Positions 32,545 through 41,363 are shown, counted from the first letter of the stretch. The stretch is 49,950 nucleotides of DNA from Sedimentisphaera sp050251615 (GCA_050251615.1 JBFWMM010000019.1:1-49950), one strand, 5' to 3'. Numbers and translations are program-made. The notes: generated by a model not told the origin, from the letters alone.

Positions 32545-33963
32545 TTACTGATCGATTGGCAAGGGAAATTCTTCGCTCGCCTTATGTTCGATATCCATCT
32601 GGCCGGCGAGCTTGTCCGCGATGGCCGGATACCTCGCGCTGAGGTCGCTGATTTCGCCCGGATCGCGCGCGAGGTTGTACAGCTCAACGGTGTCTTTCAG
32701 GATGTAGCGGATTGCTTTCCAATCGCCGCGCCTGATGGCCTGAATGCTTCCTTTTTTGTACTCCCAGTAGAGATTGTCGTGGCGAGGCGATGGAACGCCG
32801 CTCAAATCTGATACAAGGCTGATGCCGTCTGTCGTGGCGAGGAGCCTTTGTGAGGTGATTTCAGAGAACATCGGCAGGATGTCCCATTGTGCGCTGATTT
32901 TATCGCAGACGCTTCCCTGCTTTGCAACGCCCGGCCAGCGTACGATAAACGGCACTTTCAACCCGCCTTCGTAGAATGAGGCCTTTGCGCCGCGAAGCCC
33001 GCCGGTGCTGTTGAAGTCGTCGGGGGAATGTCCGCCATCGGCGTGGGCGCCGTTGTCGCTGGAAAACATCACGATAGTATTGCCGCTTATGCCCAGCTCA
33101 TCGAGCTTGGCGAGGATACGGCCCATGTCGTCATCAAGTAGCTTTATCATAGCCGCAAACGCGGCTTTCGGCGCGGGCTGAGAGGCGAGGCCGCTGGCGA
33201 GCGGTGCTTCAAAGGGCAACTCATCACCGAATTTGCCGGCCATTTCATCAACAAGCTCCGCGGGTGCTTCGATTGAAGCGGAAGGAGTGTTCAGCGGCAA
33301 ATACAGGAAGAACGGGCCTTTGCTGTTGTCTTCCACAAACTTCAGTGCTTCGTCAATGAGGAGGCTCTGGCTGTATGTTCCTTTTTCGTCGTCCTGATTC
33401 CCTGCCACAAGCACCTTCTCATTGTTGCGCCAGAGGTATTCGGGGTAATGATTTTTGGCCATTCTCGTACAGTTATAGCCATAGAAATAGTCGAAGCCCT
33501 GCTTGAGCGGCTCGCCCGAGGATGTCGGCCAGCCGAGGCCCCATTCGCCAATTACGGCGGTTGAGTAGCCGGCGCGTTTGAGGACGGTTGCGAGGGTTTC
33601 ACCGCGTGCCGGCAGAGCCAGCTGGCCTTCCGGCTCAATGTCATAATCGCCGCGAATGAACGCGTGCCCCGTGTGCAGGCCTGTCATAAGGCTGCCGCGA
33701 GATGATGAGCTGGCCGAGCAACCGGCGTAGTGGTTCGTAAACCGCACGCCTTCGGCGGCGAGCCTGTCTATGTTGGGCGTCTGAAGAAGCTGCTGGCCGT
33801 AGCAGCCGAGATCTCCATAGCCGAGATCGTCCACGAGTACGTAGATGATATTGGGCTTGCCGCTCACGGCTCTTTCCTCTATTTTGCTCACCTGCGGCGC
33901 ACAGCCGCACACAAGTACCAGGCAAATTACTGCCACGATTCCATACGTCTTAAATCTCTGCAT
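32545..33963 (-). CDS. Exported arylsulfatase with non-canonical active-site signature
   Basis: This 472-aa S1-type sulfatase has leader MQRFKTYGIVAVICLVLVCGCA, likely a lipoprotein (VCGC). Metal ligands D45-D46 (LVDDLGYGD) and MFSSDNGAHADGGH are present. The signature region reads YAGCSASSSSRGSLMTGLHTGHA. Relatives have YAGSTVCAPSRCSLMTG of the same length, so the modified residue falls on Ser85 and the motif becomes S85-S-S-S-R89, not [C/S]-x-P/A-x-R. It is thus serine-type, with Pro replaced by Ser. Whether formylglycine is still made is open. AGAGG stands 6 nt upstream of ATG. It begins the sulfatase/sulfatase-like/flippase set and may desulfate imported or surface glycans. Confidence 0.87.
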   Translation of the reverse strand: MQRFKTYGIVAVICLVLVCGCAPQVSKIEERAVSGKPNIIYVLVDDLGYGDLGCYGQQLLQTPNIDRLAAEGVRFTNHYAGCSASSSSRGSLMTGLHTGHAFIRGDYDIEPEGQLALPARGETLATVLKRAGYSTAVIGEWGLGWPTSSGEPLKQGFDYFYGYNCTRMAKNHYPEYLWRNNEKVLVAGNQDDEKGTYSQSLLIDEALKFVEDNSKGPFFLYLPLNTPSASIEAPAELVDEMAGKFGDELPFEAPLASGLASQPAPKAAFAAMIKLLDDDMGRILAKLDELGISGNTIVMFSSDNGAHADGGHSPDDFNSTGGLRGAKASFYEGGLKVPFIVRWPGVAKQGSVCDKISAQWDILPMFSEITSQRLLATTDGISLVSDLSGVPSPRHDNLYWEYKKGSIQAIRRGDWKAIRYILKDTVELYNLARDPGEISDLSARYPAIADKLAGQMDIEHKASEEFPLPIDQ

Positions 33964-34108
33964 AAAAAACCTCTTGCAAAGTCATATAATCACTTTTTCC
34001 GCAAGCTTGAATGATAAGCATTATTCGCTTTATGACAATAAAAAAAGGTGGATTGCACGATACAGGGGAAGGTGGAAAGAGCGAGGTTACGCCGTGAAAG
34101 CGGAAAAT

Positions 34109-34540
34109 CTATATTTCCCGCCAGCCGTTATCGGCTTCGGGGGATTCCTGTGTGTTGGCGATAATCTCAAATGATTTGTCTGCGATTAACTCACCGTCGC
34201 ACCAGCAAGTTATCCGCCAGATGCCTGTTTTGTTGGTGGAGGGCTCCCAGATATAATCTCCGACAAAGAAATCGTAGTCGTTGGTTCTGATGTGCTCAAC
34301 GCCTGTAAACGGCGGGGCAGGGTCGCCGTTTTTCCGAGGAAAGGGAGGATGTTCAATCGTGAAATCGATTTTGCGCCCGCGCCCGCCGCGAATATTGAGC
34401 GTATAACCGAACTCCACATCAACGTGAGCGGGGATTTGGGTCGTGAATTCGACAATCTGAGGCAGCTCTTTCGAGCTCTTATCCCATTTGGAGTAGAGCC
34501 CGAAGCTGCTCATCTTTACCTGCATGCGGCGGCGTGCCAT
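34109..34540 (-). CDS. DUF3859-like protein
   Basis: This 143-aa protein starts MARRRMQVKMSSFGLYSKWD and continues with QIVEFTTQIPAHVDVEFGYTL, HPPFP and WRITCWCDGELIADKSFEI. The layout (FGLY, IPA-FGY, P-P near mid, a beta-strand end with W-CDG) agrees with DUF3859, a beta-sandwich family of unknown function. No signal peptide or membrane segment is visible. Its ATG overlaps the TAA of the phosphoglycolate phosphatase gene by one base, so they are coupled. The family assignment is from recollection of the pattern; the function is not known. Confidence 0.65.
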   Translation of the reverse strand: MARRRMQVKMSSFGLYSKWDKSSKELPQIVEFTTQIPAHVDVEFGYTLNIRGGRGRKIDFTIEHPPFPRKNGDPAPPFTGVEHIRTNDYDFFVGDYIWEPSTNKTGIWRITCWCDGELIADKSFEIIANTQESPEADNGWREI

Positions 34541-35190
34541 TACGCCTCCGTGATTGCGAGAATTTCTTCGGCGCTGTGTACGATAATATCCGGCAGGAGG
34601 CCTCCGAGCTCTTCAAGGCTACGAAGCCCCCAGCTCACCCAGACACTTTTTATCCCGCAGTTCCTCGCCACTTCCACATCCGCCTCGCCATCGCCGACAA
34701 ACAGTGCTTCTTCGGTGGTTACGCCGAGAATCTCAAGCACGCCGAGAGTGGGCTCGGGCTGCGGCTTGCATCCGATGCCGTTATGCGCGCCGCGGATCAC
34801 CGAGAATGTGCCTGCGCCGAAGAGACTCTCGACGATCTCGGTGGATATGTCTTCGTTTTTGTTCGTTACCACGGCTATCTTTACGCCGCGCGCGCCAAGC
34901 TCCTTTACCAGCTCCGCCATCCCGGGGAACGGCACGGTTTCGTTGTGGCAGTTTTTGCGGTAAAGCACTTGAAACCGGCTCATCAGCTCGTCGGTGAGGT
35001 GGCGGTCGGATTCGGGAAGCGAATGCTCGCAGAAGTGCCGCAGACCGGTTCCCAGAAGGCGGCGGCAGTAGTCTCTGCTTATTGCGGGCTTGCCGAAGCT
35101 TGAAAGAGCCTGGTTCATCGTCGTGGTAAGATCACCGACAGAATCTGCAAGCGTTCCGTCGAGGTCAAATAAAACTGCTTTGTATTTCAT
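34540..35190 (-). CDS. gph: Phosphoglycolate phosphatase-like HAD hydrolase
   Basis: This is a 216-aa HAD-superfamily phosphatase. All four motifs are visible: FDLDGTLADS (residues 8-17, nucleophile Asp), AVVTNKNED (about 105), K in GCKPQPEPT (about 140), and FVGDGEADVEVARN (about 163). The helical cap lies after motif I as in Gph. The usual role is removal of 2-phosphoglycolate, but related HAD enzymes act on other sugar phosphates, so the substrate is inferred. AGGAT is 5 nt upstream of ATG. It is followed with one-base overlap by the DUF3859 gene. Confidence 0.82.
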   Translation of the reverse strand: MKYKAVLFDLDGTLADSVGDLTTTMNQALSSFGKPAISRDYCRRLLGTGLRHFCEHSLPESDRHLTDELMSRFQVLYRKNCHNETVPFPGMAELVKELGARGVKIAVVTNKNEDISTEIVESLFGAGTFSVIRGAHNGIGCKPQPEPTLGVLEILGVTTEEALFVGDGEADVEVARNCGIKSVWVSWGLRSLEELGGLLPDIIVHSAEEILAITEA

Positions 35191-35331
35191 GTTATCCTTT
35201 AGTTTTTTTCTGCAATCGAGTCGTTACGATAGCAAAACAGGCTGTTTTGTCAAATTACAGCTTTGTTACGAACGGGAGAGTTGCGTGATTTACAAAAAAT
35301 CAAAAAAACTCAATGAATTTCCATTTTTATA

Positions 35332-35359
35332 TTGAATTATCTTTCTGATGTGGTATAAA
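35332..35359 (+). promoter_or_regulatory. Promoter of the orphan RNA unit
   Basis: TTGAAT (35332-35337), 16-nt spacer, TATAAA (35354-35359) on the plus strand, between two minus-strand genes. No plus-strand coding gene lies downstream before the terminator at 35524. Confidence 0.55.
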
Positions 35360-35365
35360 CAGATA

Positions 35366-35561
35366 TAGCTTCACATCGGTAATAAAAGAAGCCGATGATG
35401 GCCTTGGAGAAGTCGTGAGCGCAGTTTTGGCGTAACTTAGGGGTAACATTTCCATACCCCATTGCTTGTTGTTTCTCCATTTGCTTTTTGCCAAAAAAAC
35501 GCCTGGTTTTCCTCTCTATAATTTGCCGAGAGCCGTTGTGGTTCTCGGCATTTATTTTTTT
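35366..35561 (+). ncRNA. Candidate structured non-coding RNA, about 196 nt
   Basis: A promoter-like pair and an intrinsic terminator delimit about 196 nt on the plus strand, while both neighbours are on the minus strand. Open frames inside are only 6-7 codons. Predicted pairings nest: CATCGG/CCGATG (35374-35379, 35392-35397); TGGAGAAG/TTTCTCCA (about 35405-35412 and 35472-35479), enclosing GGGGTA/TACCCC (35440-35445, 35455-35460); and TATAG/CTATA near both ends (about 35364 and 35516). A closing stem, a wide central bubble, a terminal hairpin and this length recall 6S RNA, but I cannot confirm the family. Confidence 0.45.
35524..35561 (+). terminator. Rho-independent terminator of the orphan RNA unit
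   Basis: TGCCGAGA (35524-35531) and TCTCGGCA (35543-35550) form a perfect 8-bp stem followed by TTTATTTTTTT. It points along the plus strand. Confidence 0.8.
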
Positions 35562-35582
35562 ACCCGCACGACATATCTACAA

Positions 35583-35700
35583 TCAAGAAAAACCAAACCT
35601 ATCCCACGGATAATATACGTTCGTAACCGGGCATGAGACGCAAGATTTTACGTCTCTACAATTTCGGGGCGCTCGCGCGCCTCCGCTGCGTTTTTTCGCC
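35583..35700 (+). repeat. Composite palindromic repeat, copy G
   Basis: AAACCAAACCTATCCCACGG, ATAATATACGTTCGTAACC, the GAGACGCAA hairpin at 35635-35656 (right arm TTACGTCTC, one mismatch), TACAATTTC, GGGGCGCTCGCGCGCC and CTCCGCTGCGTTTTTTCGCC. It follows the RNA terminator after about 20 nt. Confidence 0.85.
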
Positions 35701-35703
35701 GTC

Positions 35704-35788
35704 GGTCATCAAGACGCCAATATGTACCTTCACTGATGCCAGTGGATTTTAGCTTTCGAGTTTGGCCGGCACGGTAGTGCTGTAAATC
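35704..35788 (-). pseudogene. Possible relic of a transposase helix-turn-helix
   Basis: On the minus strand one frame reads QHYRAGQTRKLKSTGISEGT followed by YWRLDD, with stops shortly before. TGISEGTYWR resembles the recognition helix region of IS3-type OrfA (often GISEATYYRW). It abuts repeat copy G. The stretch is about 28 residues, so this is a weak call; the rest of 35789-35872 shows nothing recognisable. Confidence 0.22.
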
Positions 35789-35872
35789 AGTTTATTGATT
35801 CTAACCGTCTTCCTAACGTTTGAATAATATTTTCACAAATGCAATATGGGGCATTGTTGCCCTTAAACCACT

Positions 35873-36946
35873 CTAAATTGAGTAATCGTCCGCAAAATAA
35901 CGAGGATTGGTTAACCGAATATAAGCCAACTCACCTGTCTGAAGCTTAAGTTGGTCGAAGACCTGCCGGTTGATCTCAGCGTCCACAACTTCGTTTGTAT
36001 CCTGACGTGCAAGTTGGATCTTTACAATCGGGCCGACAGGCGTGACATGAATCACTTTAGCTTGGATCGCTTCTTTATCAGATGTTCGCATAATCTCAAT
36101 ATCATGCGGCCTGACATACGCTTTCACGGACGATTGCGTTGAATCTCTTGACGCCGATAAAAAAGACTCAGGATTATTAAAGTGGGTCGGGCTGTCCTGG
36201 GTTCGGCAATGAAAAATATTAACATTACCTAAAAAGTTGAACACAAAAGGATTGGCCGGGTTATCATAAACCTGTTGGGGTGTGCCTATCTGCTCGACCT
36301 GTCCGGCATTCAACAATGCAACCCGATCGGCCACTTCCAACGCTTCTTCCTGGTCATGCGTAACAAACACGCTTGTTATGGACATTTCGTCGTGAAGTCG
36401 GCGAAGCCAGACTCTCAGTTCCTTGCGAACTTTGGCGTCCAGTGCTCCGAACGGTTCGTCCAGCAGAAGAATCTTTGGCTCTACCGCCAATGAGCGGGCC
36501 AGGGCCACTCGCTGACGCTGACCACCGGAAAGCTGATTCGGGTACATCGTGGCCTGATGTTCAAGCTGTACCAGTTTGAGCAATTTATAAACACGATCTT
36601 TGATCTCTGTTTTATCGGGCCGCGATTTTCTCGGCCGCACATTCAGGCCAAAAGCAACATTTTCGAATATATTCATGTGTCGAAACAGCGAATAATGCTG
36701 GAAGACAAAACCCACCTTGCGTTGGCGGACACTTTGATTGCTGACGTCGTCTTCGTGAAACAACACCGGACCACTGCCTGGGTCGGCCGTTTCCAGCCCG
36801 GCGATAATTCGCAGGAGTGTTGTTTTCCCGCAGCCGGAGGGCCCCAACAACGCCACCAGTTCGCCATTATTGATGGTCAAGCTCACATTTTTCAATGCGG
36901 CAAACGTTCCAAATGTTTTGCTGATGTTACGGACTTCGATACTCAT
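35873..36946 (-). CDS. cysA: Sulfate/thiosulfate ABC importer, ATP-binding subunit
   Basis: The protein from ATG 36946 has 357 aa: MSIEVRNISKTFGTFAALKN, Walker A LLGPSGCGKTTLLRIIAG, FVFQHYSLFRHMNIFENVAFG (Q-loop), signature LSGGQRQRVALARSLAVEP, Walker B ILLLDEPFGALDAKVRKEL and VTHDQEEA. These match CysA closely, including FQHY-LFRHM and RKELR-WLR-LH. A C-terminal regulatory domain (about 240-357) follows. ATG 36946 has AGGAG 5 nt upstream and sits one base after the cysW stop; the frame continues to 36964 without a ribosome site. It energises sulfate uptake with CysT, CysW and Sbp. Confidence 0.93.
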   Translation of the reverse strand: MSIEVRNISKTFGTFAALKNVSLTINNGELVALLGPSGCGKTTLLRIIAGLETADPGSGPVLFHEDDVSNQSVRQRKVGFVFQHYSLFRHMNIFENVAFGLNVRPRKSRPDKTEIKDRVYKLLKLVQLEHQATMYPNQLSGGQRQRVALARSLAVEPKILLLDEPFGALDAKVRKELRVWLRRLHDEMSITSVFVTHDQEEALEVADRVALLNAGQVEQIGTPQQVYDNPANPFVFNFLGNVNIFHCRTQDSPTHFNNPESFLSASRDSTQSSVKAYVRPHDIEIMRTSDKEAIQAKVIHVTPVGPIVKIQLARQDTNEVVDAEINRQVFDQLKLQTGELAYIRLTNPRYFADDYSI

Positions 36947-36947
36947 A

Positions 36948-37820
36948 TCAACTCCTGCTTGCATCGTGTGAAGATGCGTTCAAATCTTTATTAAATTTCC
37001 ACTCTACAATGCTTTTAATCACAAGGGTAACAAATGCGAACAAGGTCAGAAGTGACGCGACCGAAAAAGCGCCCACAAAATCGTACTCATTGTAAAGTAT
37101 CTCGATGTGTAGCGGTAACGTGTTTGTTTGTCCGCGAATATGTCCGGATACCACCGAGACCGCACCGAACTCTCCTATGGCTCTTGCACTGCATAGAATG
37201 ACCCCATAGAAAAGTCCCCATTTGATATTCGGTAATGTTACCTTGAAAAAAGTTTGCCATCCGCCGGCGCCAAGGACGATGGCCGCCTGTTCTTCTTCTG
37301 TTCCCTGCGATTGCATCAGAGGTATCAGCTCACGGGCAATGAACGGAAACGTAATAAAAACCGTCGCCAGGACAATGCCGGGAATTGCAAAAACAATTTT
37401 AATGTTATGTGCAATAAGCCAAGGGCCAAACCATCCGTGCAGTCCAAACAGTAATATGAATATCAGTCCGGATACCACCGGCGAAACCGCAAACGGCAGG
37501 TCAATCAGTGTGATCAGAAGGCCCTTTCCTCGAAAGTTAAATTTCGCAATCGTCCAAGCAGCCGCCACGCCAAAAACCAGATTGAGTGGAACGGCAAAGG
37601 CCACTGTTATGAGCGTCAGACGCAATGCCGAAAGGGTGTCAGGGCTTGTCAATGACGCGAAATAGGCCCTGAAGCCATTTCTCAAGGCTTCGGCGAATAC
37701 CGCCAGAAGCGGCAACAGCAGAAACAGGCAGAGAAAAGCTATCGCAATTGTTACAAGTGTCCATTTTGCCAATCTTGACTCTCGGGACATGGTTCCAGGT
37801 TGTGTAATTTTAGGATTCAT
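36948..37820 (-). CDS. cysW: Sulfate ABC importer, permease subunit CysW
   Basis: This is a 290-aa membrane protein with six spans. DLPFAVSPVVSGLIFILLFG and LLPLLAVFAEALRNGFRAY match CysW, and the EAA loop AAIVLGAGGWQTFFKVTLPNIKWGLFYG is the contact site for CysA. ARAIGEFGAVSVVSGHIRGQT is diagnostic for this subunit. AGAGAA is seen upstream of ATG. It is 11 nt downstream of cysT and runs into cysA, so the genes form one operon. It pairs with CysT to form the sulfate channel. Confidence 0.93.
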   Translation of the reverse strand: MNPKITQPGTMSRESRLAKWTLVTIAIAFLCLFLLLPLLAVFAEALRNGFRAYFASLTSPDTLSALRLTLITVAFAVPLNLVFGVAAAWTIAKFNFRGKGLLITLIDLPFAVSPVVSGLIFILLFGLHGWFGPWLIAHNIKIVFAIPGIVLATVFITFPFIARELIPLMQSQGTEEEQAAIVLGAGGWQTFFKVTLPNIKWGLFYGVILCSARAIGEFGAVSVVSGHIRGQTNTLPLHIEILYNEYDFVGAFSVASLLTLFAFVTLVIKSIVEWKFNKDLNASSHDASRS

Positions 37821-37831
37821 CTTTTTTCTCT

Positions 37832-38662
37832 TTAAAAACTATTTCGTGCCATCCAGCGTTGGAGCAGATTGATAATCAGAAGCATAATAAAGGATATGAT
37901 CAGCATCACCGCGGCGATCGCGGTTGCACCGGCATAATCATATTGCTCGAGTTTTGTGATGATTAACAGCGGTGTTATTTCCGTCCGCATTGGCATATTG
38001 CCTGAAATGAATACAACAGACCCGTATTCGCCGATTGCCCGTGCAAAAGCCAGCGCAGAACCGGTCAATACGGATGGGAGTATTTCCGGGAATATAATTT
38101 TACGAAATGTCTGAAAACGGGTAGCGCCAAGACTGGCAGCAGCGTCCTCGCTCTCTCTGTTTAAATCGGCCAAAACCGGCTGAACTGTTCTGACAACAAA
38201 TGGAAGCCCCGTAAAGGTCAGCGCAATCACTACACCCGCCGGAGTAAACGCTGTCTTTATGCCCAACGGTTCAAGCAGGCTGCCTATCCAGCCGGTCGGA
38301 GCATAAATCGCGGTCAGCGCGATTCCGGCAACGGCGGTAGGAAGCGCAAACGGCAGGTCAATGATCGAATCGAAAAACCTCTTACCTTTGAACTGATAAC
38401 GAACCAGCACCCAGGCGACCAGTAACCCGAAAACTGCATTAATGGATGCCGCGATAAAAGACGCGCCGAAGCTGAGACGATAGGAGGCCATTACCCTCGG
38501 CGATGTGACGGTCATCCAGAAATCGCCCCAAGATAGCCGACTGGTGGAAACAAACACAGACGCCAGAGGGATCAGAACGATCAGACTCAAATAGAATAGC
38601 GTAAAGCCGAACGATAACCCGAAACCAGGCAGAACACTTTGTTGTTTAAATTTGAATGCCAT
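37832..38662 (-). CDS. cysT: Sulfate ABC importer, permease subunit CysT (CysU)
   Basis: This 276-aa permease starts MAFKFKQQSVLPGFGLSFGFTLFYLSLIVLIPLASVF, as expected for CysT/CysU. Visible markers are DLPFALPTAVAGIALTAIYA, LPFVVRTVQPVLADL, the EAA loop AAASLGATRFQTFRKIIFPEILPS, and ARAIGEYGSVVFISGNMPMRTE. Length equals the family norm. It lies between sbp and cysW in the usual order sbp-cysT-cysW-cysA. It is an inner-membrane channel half. Confidence 0.93.
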   Translation of the reverse strand: MAFKFKQQSVLPGFGLSFGFTLFYLSLIVLIPLASVFVSTSRLSWGDFWMTVTSPRVMASYRLSFGASFIAASINAVFGLLVAWVLVRYQFKGKRFFDSIIDLPFALPTAVAGIALTAIYAPTGWIGSLLEPLGIKTAFTPAGVVIALTFTGLPFVVRTVQPVLADLNRESEDAAASLGATRFQTFRKIIFPEILPSVLTGSALAFARAIGEYGSVVFISGNMPMRTEITPLLIITKLEQYDYAGATAIAAVMLIISFIMLLIINLLQRWMARNSF

Positions 38663-38733
38663 TGCTTTTCCATACTTTAATGAAGACCGTGGCCAATGTC
38701 GCTGTTATACTTCGACCGCGGCGATTGTCGTAA

Positions 38734-39807
38734 TTAATTGCCCGGTTGATAAATTGTATCAAAGGTGCCCCCATCGGCAAAATGCGTTTTCTGTGCCTTT
38801 TTCCAGCCTCCGAAAACGTCATCGACCGTAATCAGGGTTACATTGGGAAAACGCTTCAAGTCTGCAGGATCAGCGAACGTTTCAAAGACCGGACGATAGT
38901 AATATCTGGCGGCAAGTTTCTGACCGACCGGAGAATAGAGGTATTCGAGGTATGCTTTCGCCACCTCCAGTGTGCCGTGCCTGGCCGCGACTTTATCGAC
39001 AACGGTTACGGGAGGCTCGGCTAAAATACTGACCGACGGAACCACGATATCAAATTTGTCTTTCCCAAGCTTGTTCACCGCCAGAAATGCCTCATTCTCC
39101 CACGCCAGCAGCACATCTCCGATCCCGCGCTGCACAAAGGTTGTCGTCGAACCGCGAGCACCGGAATCAAGCACCGGTACATTCTTATAGAGATCCGTCA
39201 CAAACTGCTTCGCCTTCTGTTCAGCCCGCTTAACCTCGTCGGCGTACTGCGGATCCTTGATCTTGTCCAGGTCATTCAGTTCTTTCCTTAGTACATAAGC
39301 CCATCCTGCCAGAAAGTTCCACCGTGCCCCGCCGGATGTTTTGGGATTCGGAGTAATGACCGACACATCCGGTTTGATCAGATCGTCCCAGTCTATGATA
39401 TTTTTGGGATTACCCTTACGAACCAAAAACACAATCGTGGAAGTATAGGGTGAGCTGTTGTTCGGCAGGCGCGATTGCCAGTCTTTGGAGAACAGCTCGG
39501 TTTTTTCGCTGATGGCATCGATATCGTATGCCAGTGCCAGCGTAACAACATCAGCTTCAAGGCCGTCGATGACTGCGCGTGCCTGCTTGCCGGCTCCGCC
39601 ATGAGACTGCTTGATGGTAACCGTATCGCCCGTTTTGTCTTTCCAGTACTTTGCAAATTCAGCGTTAAAATCCTGATACAGTTCCCGTGTCGGGTCGTAA
39701 GAAACATTCAGCATCGTTACGTCTTTGGCTAAGGCGATATTAAATACGCCCAGCACAATAAGCAGCGAGATAACGATTGACGAGATTTTTGTTCTTTGTA
39801 ATTTCAT
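38734..39807 (-). CDS. sbp: Periplasmic sulfate-binding protein
   Basis: Sbp delivers sulfate to CysTW. After a signal peptide (KISSIVISLLIVLGVFNIALA) the mature protein begins KDVTMLNVSYDPTRELY, nearly identical to E. coli Sbp. IKQSHGGAGKQARAVIDGLEADVVTLALAYD, ITPNPKTSGGARWNFLAGW, LDSGARGSTTTFVQRGIGDVLLAWENEA, and YLYSPVGQKLAARYYYRP follow. The SHGG-GKQ and SGARGST segments bind the oxyanion. I choose ATG 39807 (MKLQRTK), with AAGG 8 nt upstream; ATG 39813 two codons earlier is too close to it. About 357 aa. Confidence 0.93.
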   Translation of the reverse strand: MKLQRTKISSIVISLLIVLGVFNIALAKDVTMLNVSYDPTRELYQDFNAEFAKYWKDKTGDTVTIKQSHGGAGKQARAVIDGLEADVVTLALAYDIDAISEKTELFSKDWQSRLPNNSSPYTSTIVFLVRKGNPKNIIDWDDLIKPDVSVITPNPKTSGGARWNFLAGWAYVLRKELNDLDKIKDPQYADEVKRAEQKAKQFVTDLYKNVPVLDSGARGSTTTFVQRGIGDVLLAWENEAFLAVNKLGKDKFDIVVPSVSILAEPPVTVVDKVAARHGTLEVAKAYLEYLYSPVGQKLAARYYYRPVFETFADPADLKRFPNVTLITVDDVFGGWKKAQKTHFADGGTFDTIYQPGN

Positions 39808-39854
39808 TTTCATATCCTTTTTTTACTTTGCTTCTTTCATTTACGTTAGAAGAC

Positions 39855-41237
39855 TTAGAACTTCAGTATCAAGTCGGCAAGGAAGACATTATGGTCGGCT
39901 GCAACATCATTTCTTGTTCTTTCCGCGATCATATAAGATGTCGTAAAATTGACGTTTTTGGAAAGCTGATATCCCAGACTGAATTTGTGCCCACTGACGT
40001 CTGTGCCGCCGCCGCCGAATGTCGCTTCCGCCAACACTCCGACAATCGAATCCGCTTCAACATCTCGATAGTTATAACCAAACAGCCAATCACCCGGTTT
40101 CTTGTTATCGCCGACGGTTACACCTGCCAGATAGGCGGTATCTTTATCGGTCGCGCCGGCAATGTTCTTTGCGTAGTCTCCAAAGAGTTTGACGGGAATA
40201 TCATTATATCTAAATCCATATTCCGCAAACCCCTGTGCCACATCGAAGTCCGAAGCAAAATTACCTCCTGAGGTTGTGTTGCCAAAGAAATTGGCAGTCG
40301 ATGGGTAACTTAACGTGGTTCCCTTGAGATTGCCGTAATCATAGTATCCACCGCCCAGGGTAACATAGTTGAACTGTTTCTCGTCAAAAATATGTTTGAC
40401 GCCTCCCTGGAATCCCCAGAGACTTGTTTCCGCTTCGGTACTCCTCTCCTCTACATAGAATGCGCCTGCGGCACCGAAAATGTCCGTTTTATCATTGATT
40501 GATTTCGAATACGTTACCGCAATCCCTTCCGGATTCACATCGGTGTCAAACATCAGATCGCTGTTTCCAACCGTATAATAGGGATTCCTTATCTTGCCGC
40601 CGAATACTTTCAATCCTGGAATGGATTCAGGGTGATAGTCAAAATAGGCAAGATCAAGCCATAGTTCCTTACTCGAAAAACTATTACCTAAATCCTGGTT
40701 CGTCGATGTCGGCGATTCATTACTGCCGCTTGCTATCCGGAATCCGTAATCAAATTCATCGCCGGCTGTTCCATAAACGCCAAGTCTGGCTCTGATTCTG
40801 TTGCGGTTGCGGTCGGATGATTTGGACTCATCATCCGTTCCTTCAAAGCGGTATCTGAAATCGCCTTTAATCTGCATATTCTTGACCCACTCCGGCGATG
40901 CAAAATCAGCCTTTTTGGCCTCCAGCCGCGCATCGATCAGCTGCGTGATTTGGTTCGACGAAGCGTCCGTACCTGTTGCCTGCCGCGTTTGAGCCTTTTT
41001 AAGTTCCGCAAGCTCAGATTGCGACTTGGCAAGCGCTTCTTTCACAGCAGCGGCCGCCTCACGCTCAATTTCCAGTTGCCGTTCGATTATCTTTTGCTTT
41101 TGCTCAAGTTCAGCCAATCGCTCTTCCACTGTTTTTGTTGTTGTCTCCGGTTTGTTTGATTCAGCAAGAACGACATTCGGACTGATAAAACTCAAACCAG
41201 CAAAAATCAATATGGTTAATAAACTGTAACGTTTCAT
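39855..41237 (-). CDS. Putative outer-membrane porin with N-terminal coiled coil
   Basis: This protein of about 460 aa has signal peptide MKRYSLLTILIFAGLSFISPNVVLA. A coiled coil follows (VEERLAELEQKQKIIERQLEIEREAAAAVKE and on to about residue 100), then a beta-barrel with alternating strands such as MQIKGDFRYRFEG and ELWLDLAYFDY. The last residue is Phe (FLADLILKF), the usual outer-membrane assembly signal. It resembles the putative-porin family in which an SLH-like or coiled-coil part anchors to peptidoglycan. ATG 41237 has AAGGAT 9 nt upstream; ATG 41261 with GGAGG farther upstream is an alternative. Placed between yezD and sbp, it likely lets sulfate into the periplasm. Ion selectivity is inference. 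Confidence 0.82.
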   Translation of the reverse strand: MKRYSLLTILIFAGLSFISPNVVLAESNKPETTTKTVEERLAELEQKQKIIERQLEIEREAAAAVKEALAKSQSELAELKKAQTRQATGTDASSNQITQLIDARLEAKKADFASPEWVKNMQIKGDFRYRFEGTDDESKSSDRNRNRIRARLGVYGTAGDEFDYGFRIASGSNESPTSTNQDLGNSFSSKELWLDLAYFDYHPESIPGLKVFGGKIRNPYYTVGNSDLMFDTDVNPEGIAVTYSKSINDKTDIFGAAGAFYVEERSTEAETSLWGFQGGVKHIFDEKQFNYVTLGGGYYDYGNLKGTTLSYPSTANFFGNTTSGGNFASDFDVAQGFAEYGFRYNDIPVKLFGDYAKNIAGATDKDTAYLAGVTVGDNKKPGDWLFGYNYRDVEADSIVGVLAEATFGGGGTDVSGHKFSLGYQLSKNVNFTTSYMIAERTRNDVAADHNVFLADLILKF

Positions 41238-41363
41238 ATCCAATATCCTTTTCGTTTTCATTCGCACCAGGTTCCTCCGGTTTATCCGGTCGGACGTGAT
41301 CTTTTTTTTCATGCTGCCGATGTGTGTCGGTAAGCTGTTATTCAGAATCATTTCATAGACACA

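Noticed and set aside
31623..32642. 339-codon plus-strand frame opposite the sulfatase-like gene
   Set aside because: It crosses the junction of two well-supported minus-strand genes and has no family features.
35366..35561. Firm assignment of the RNA as 6S (ssrS)
   Set aside because: Length and outline fit, but I cannot verify conserved positions without a covariance search.
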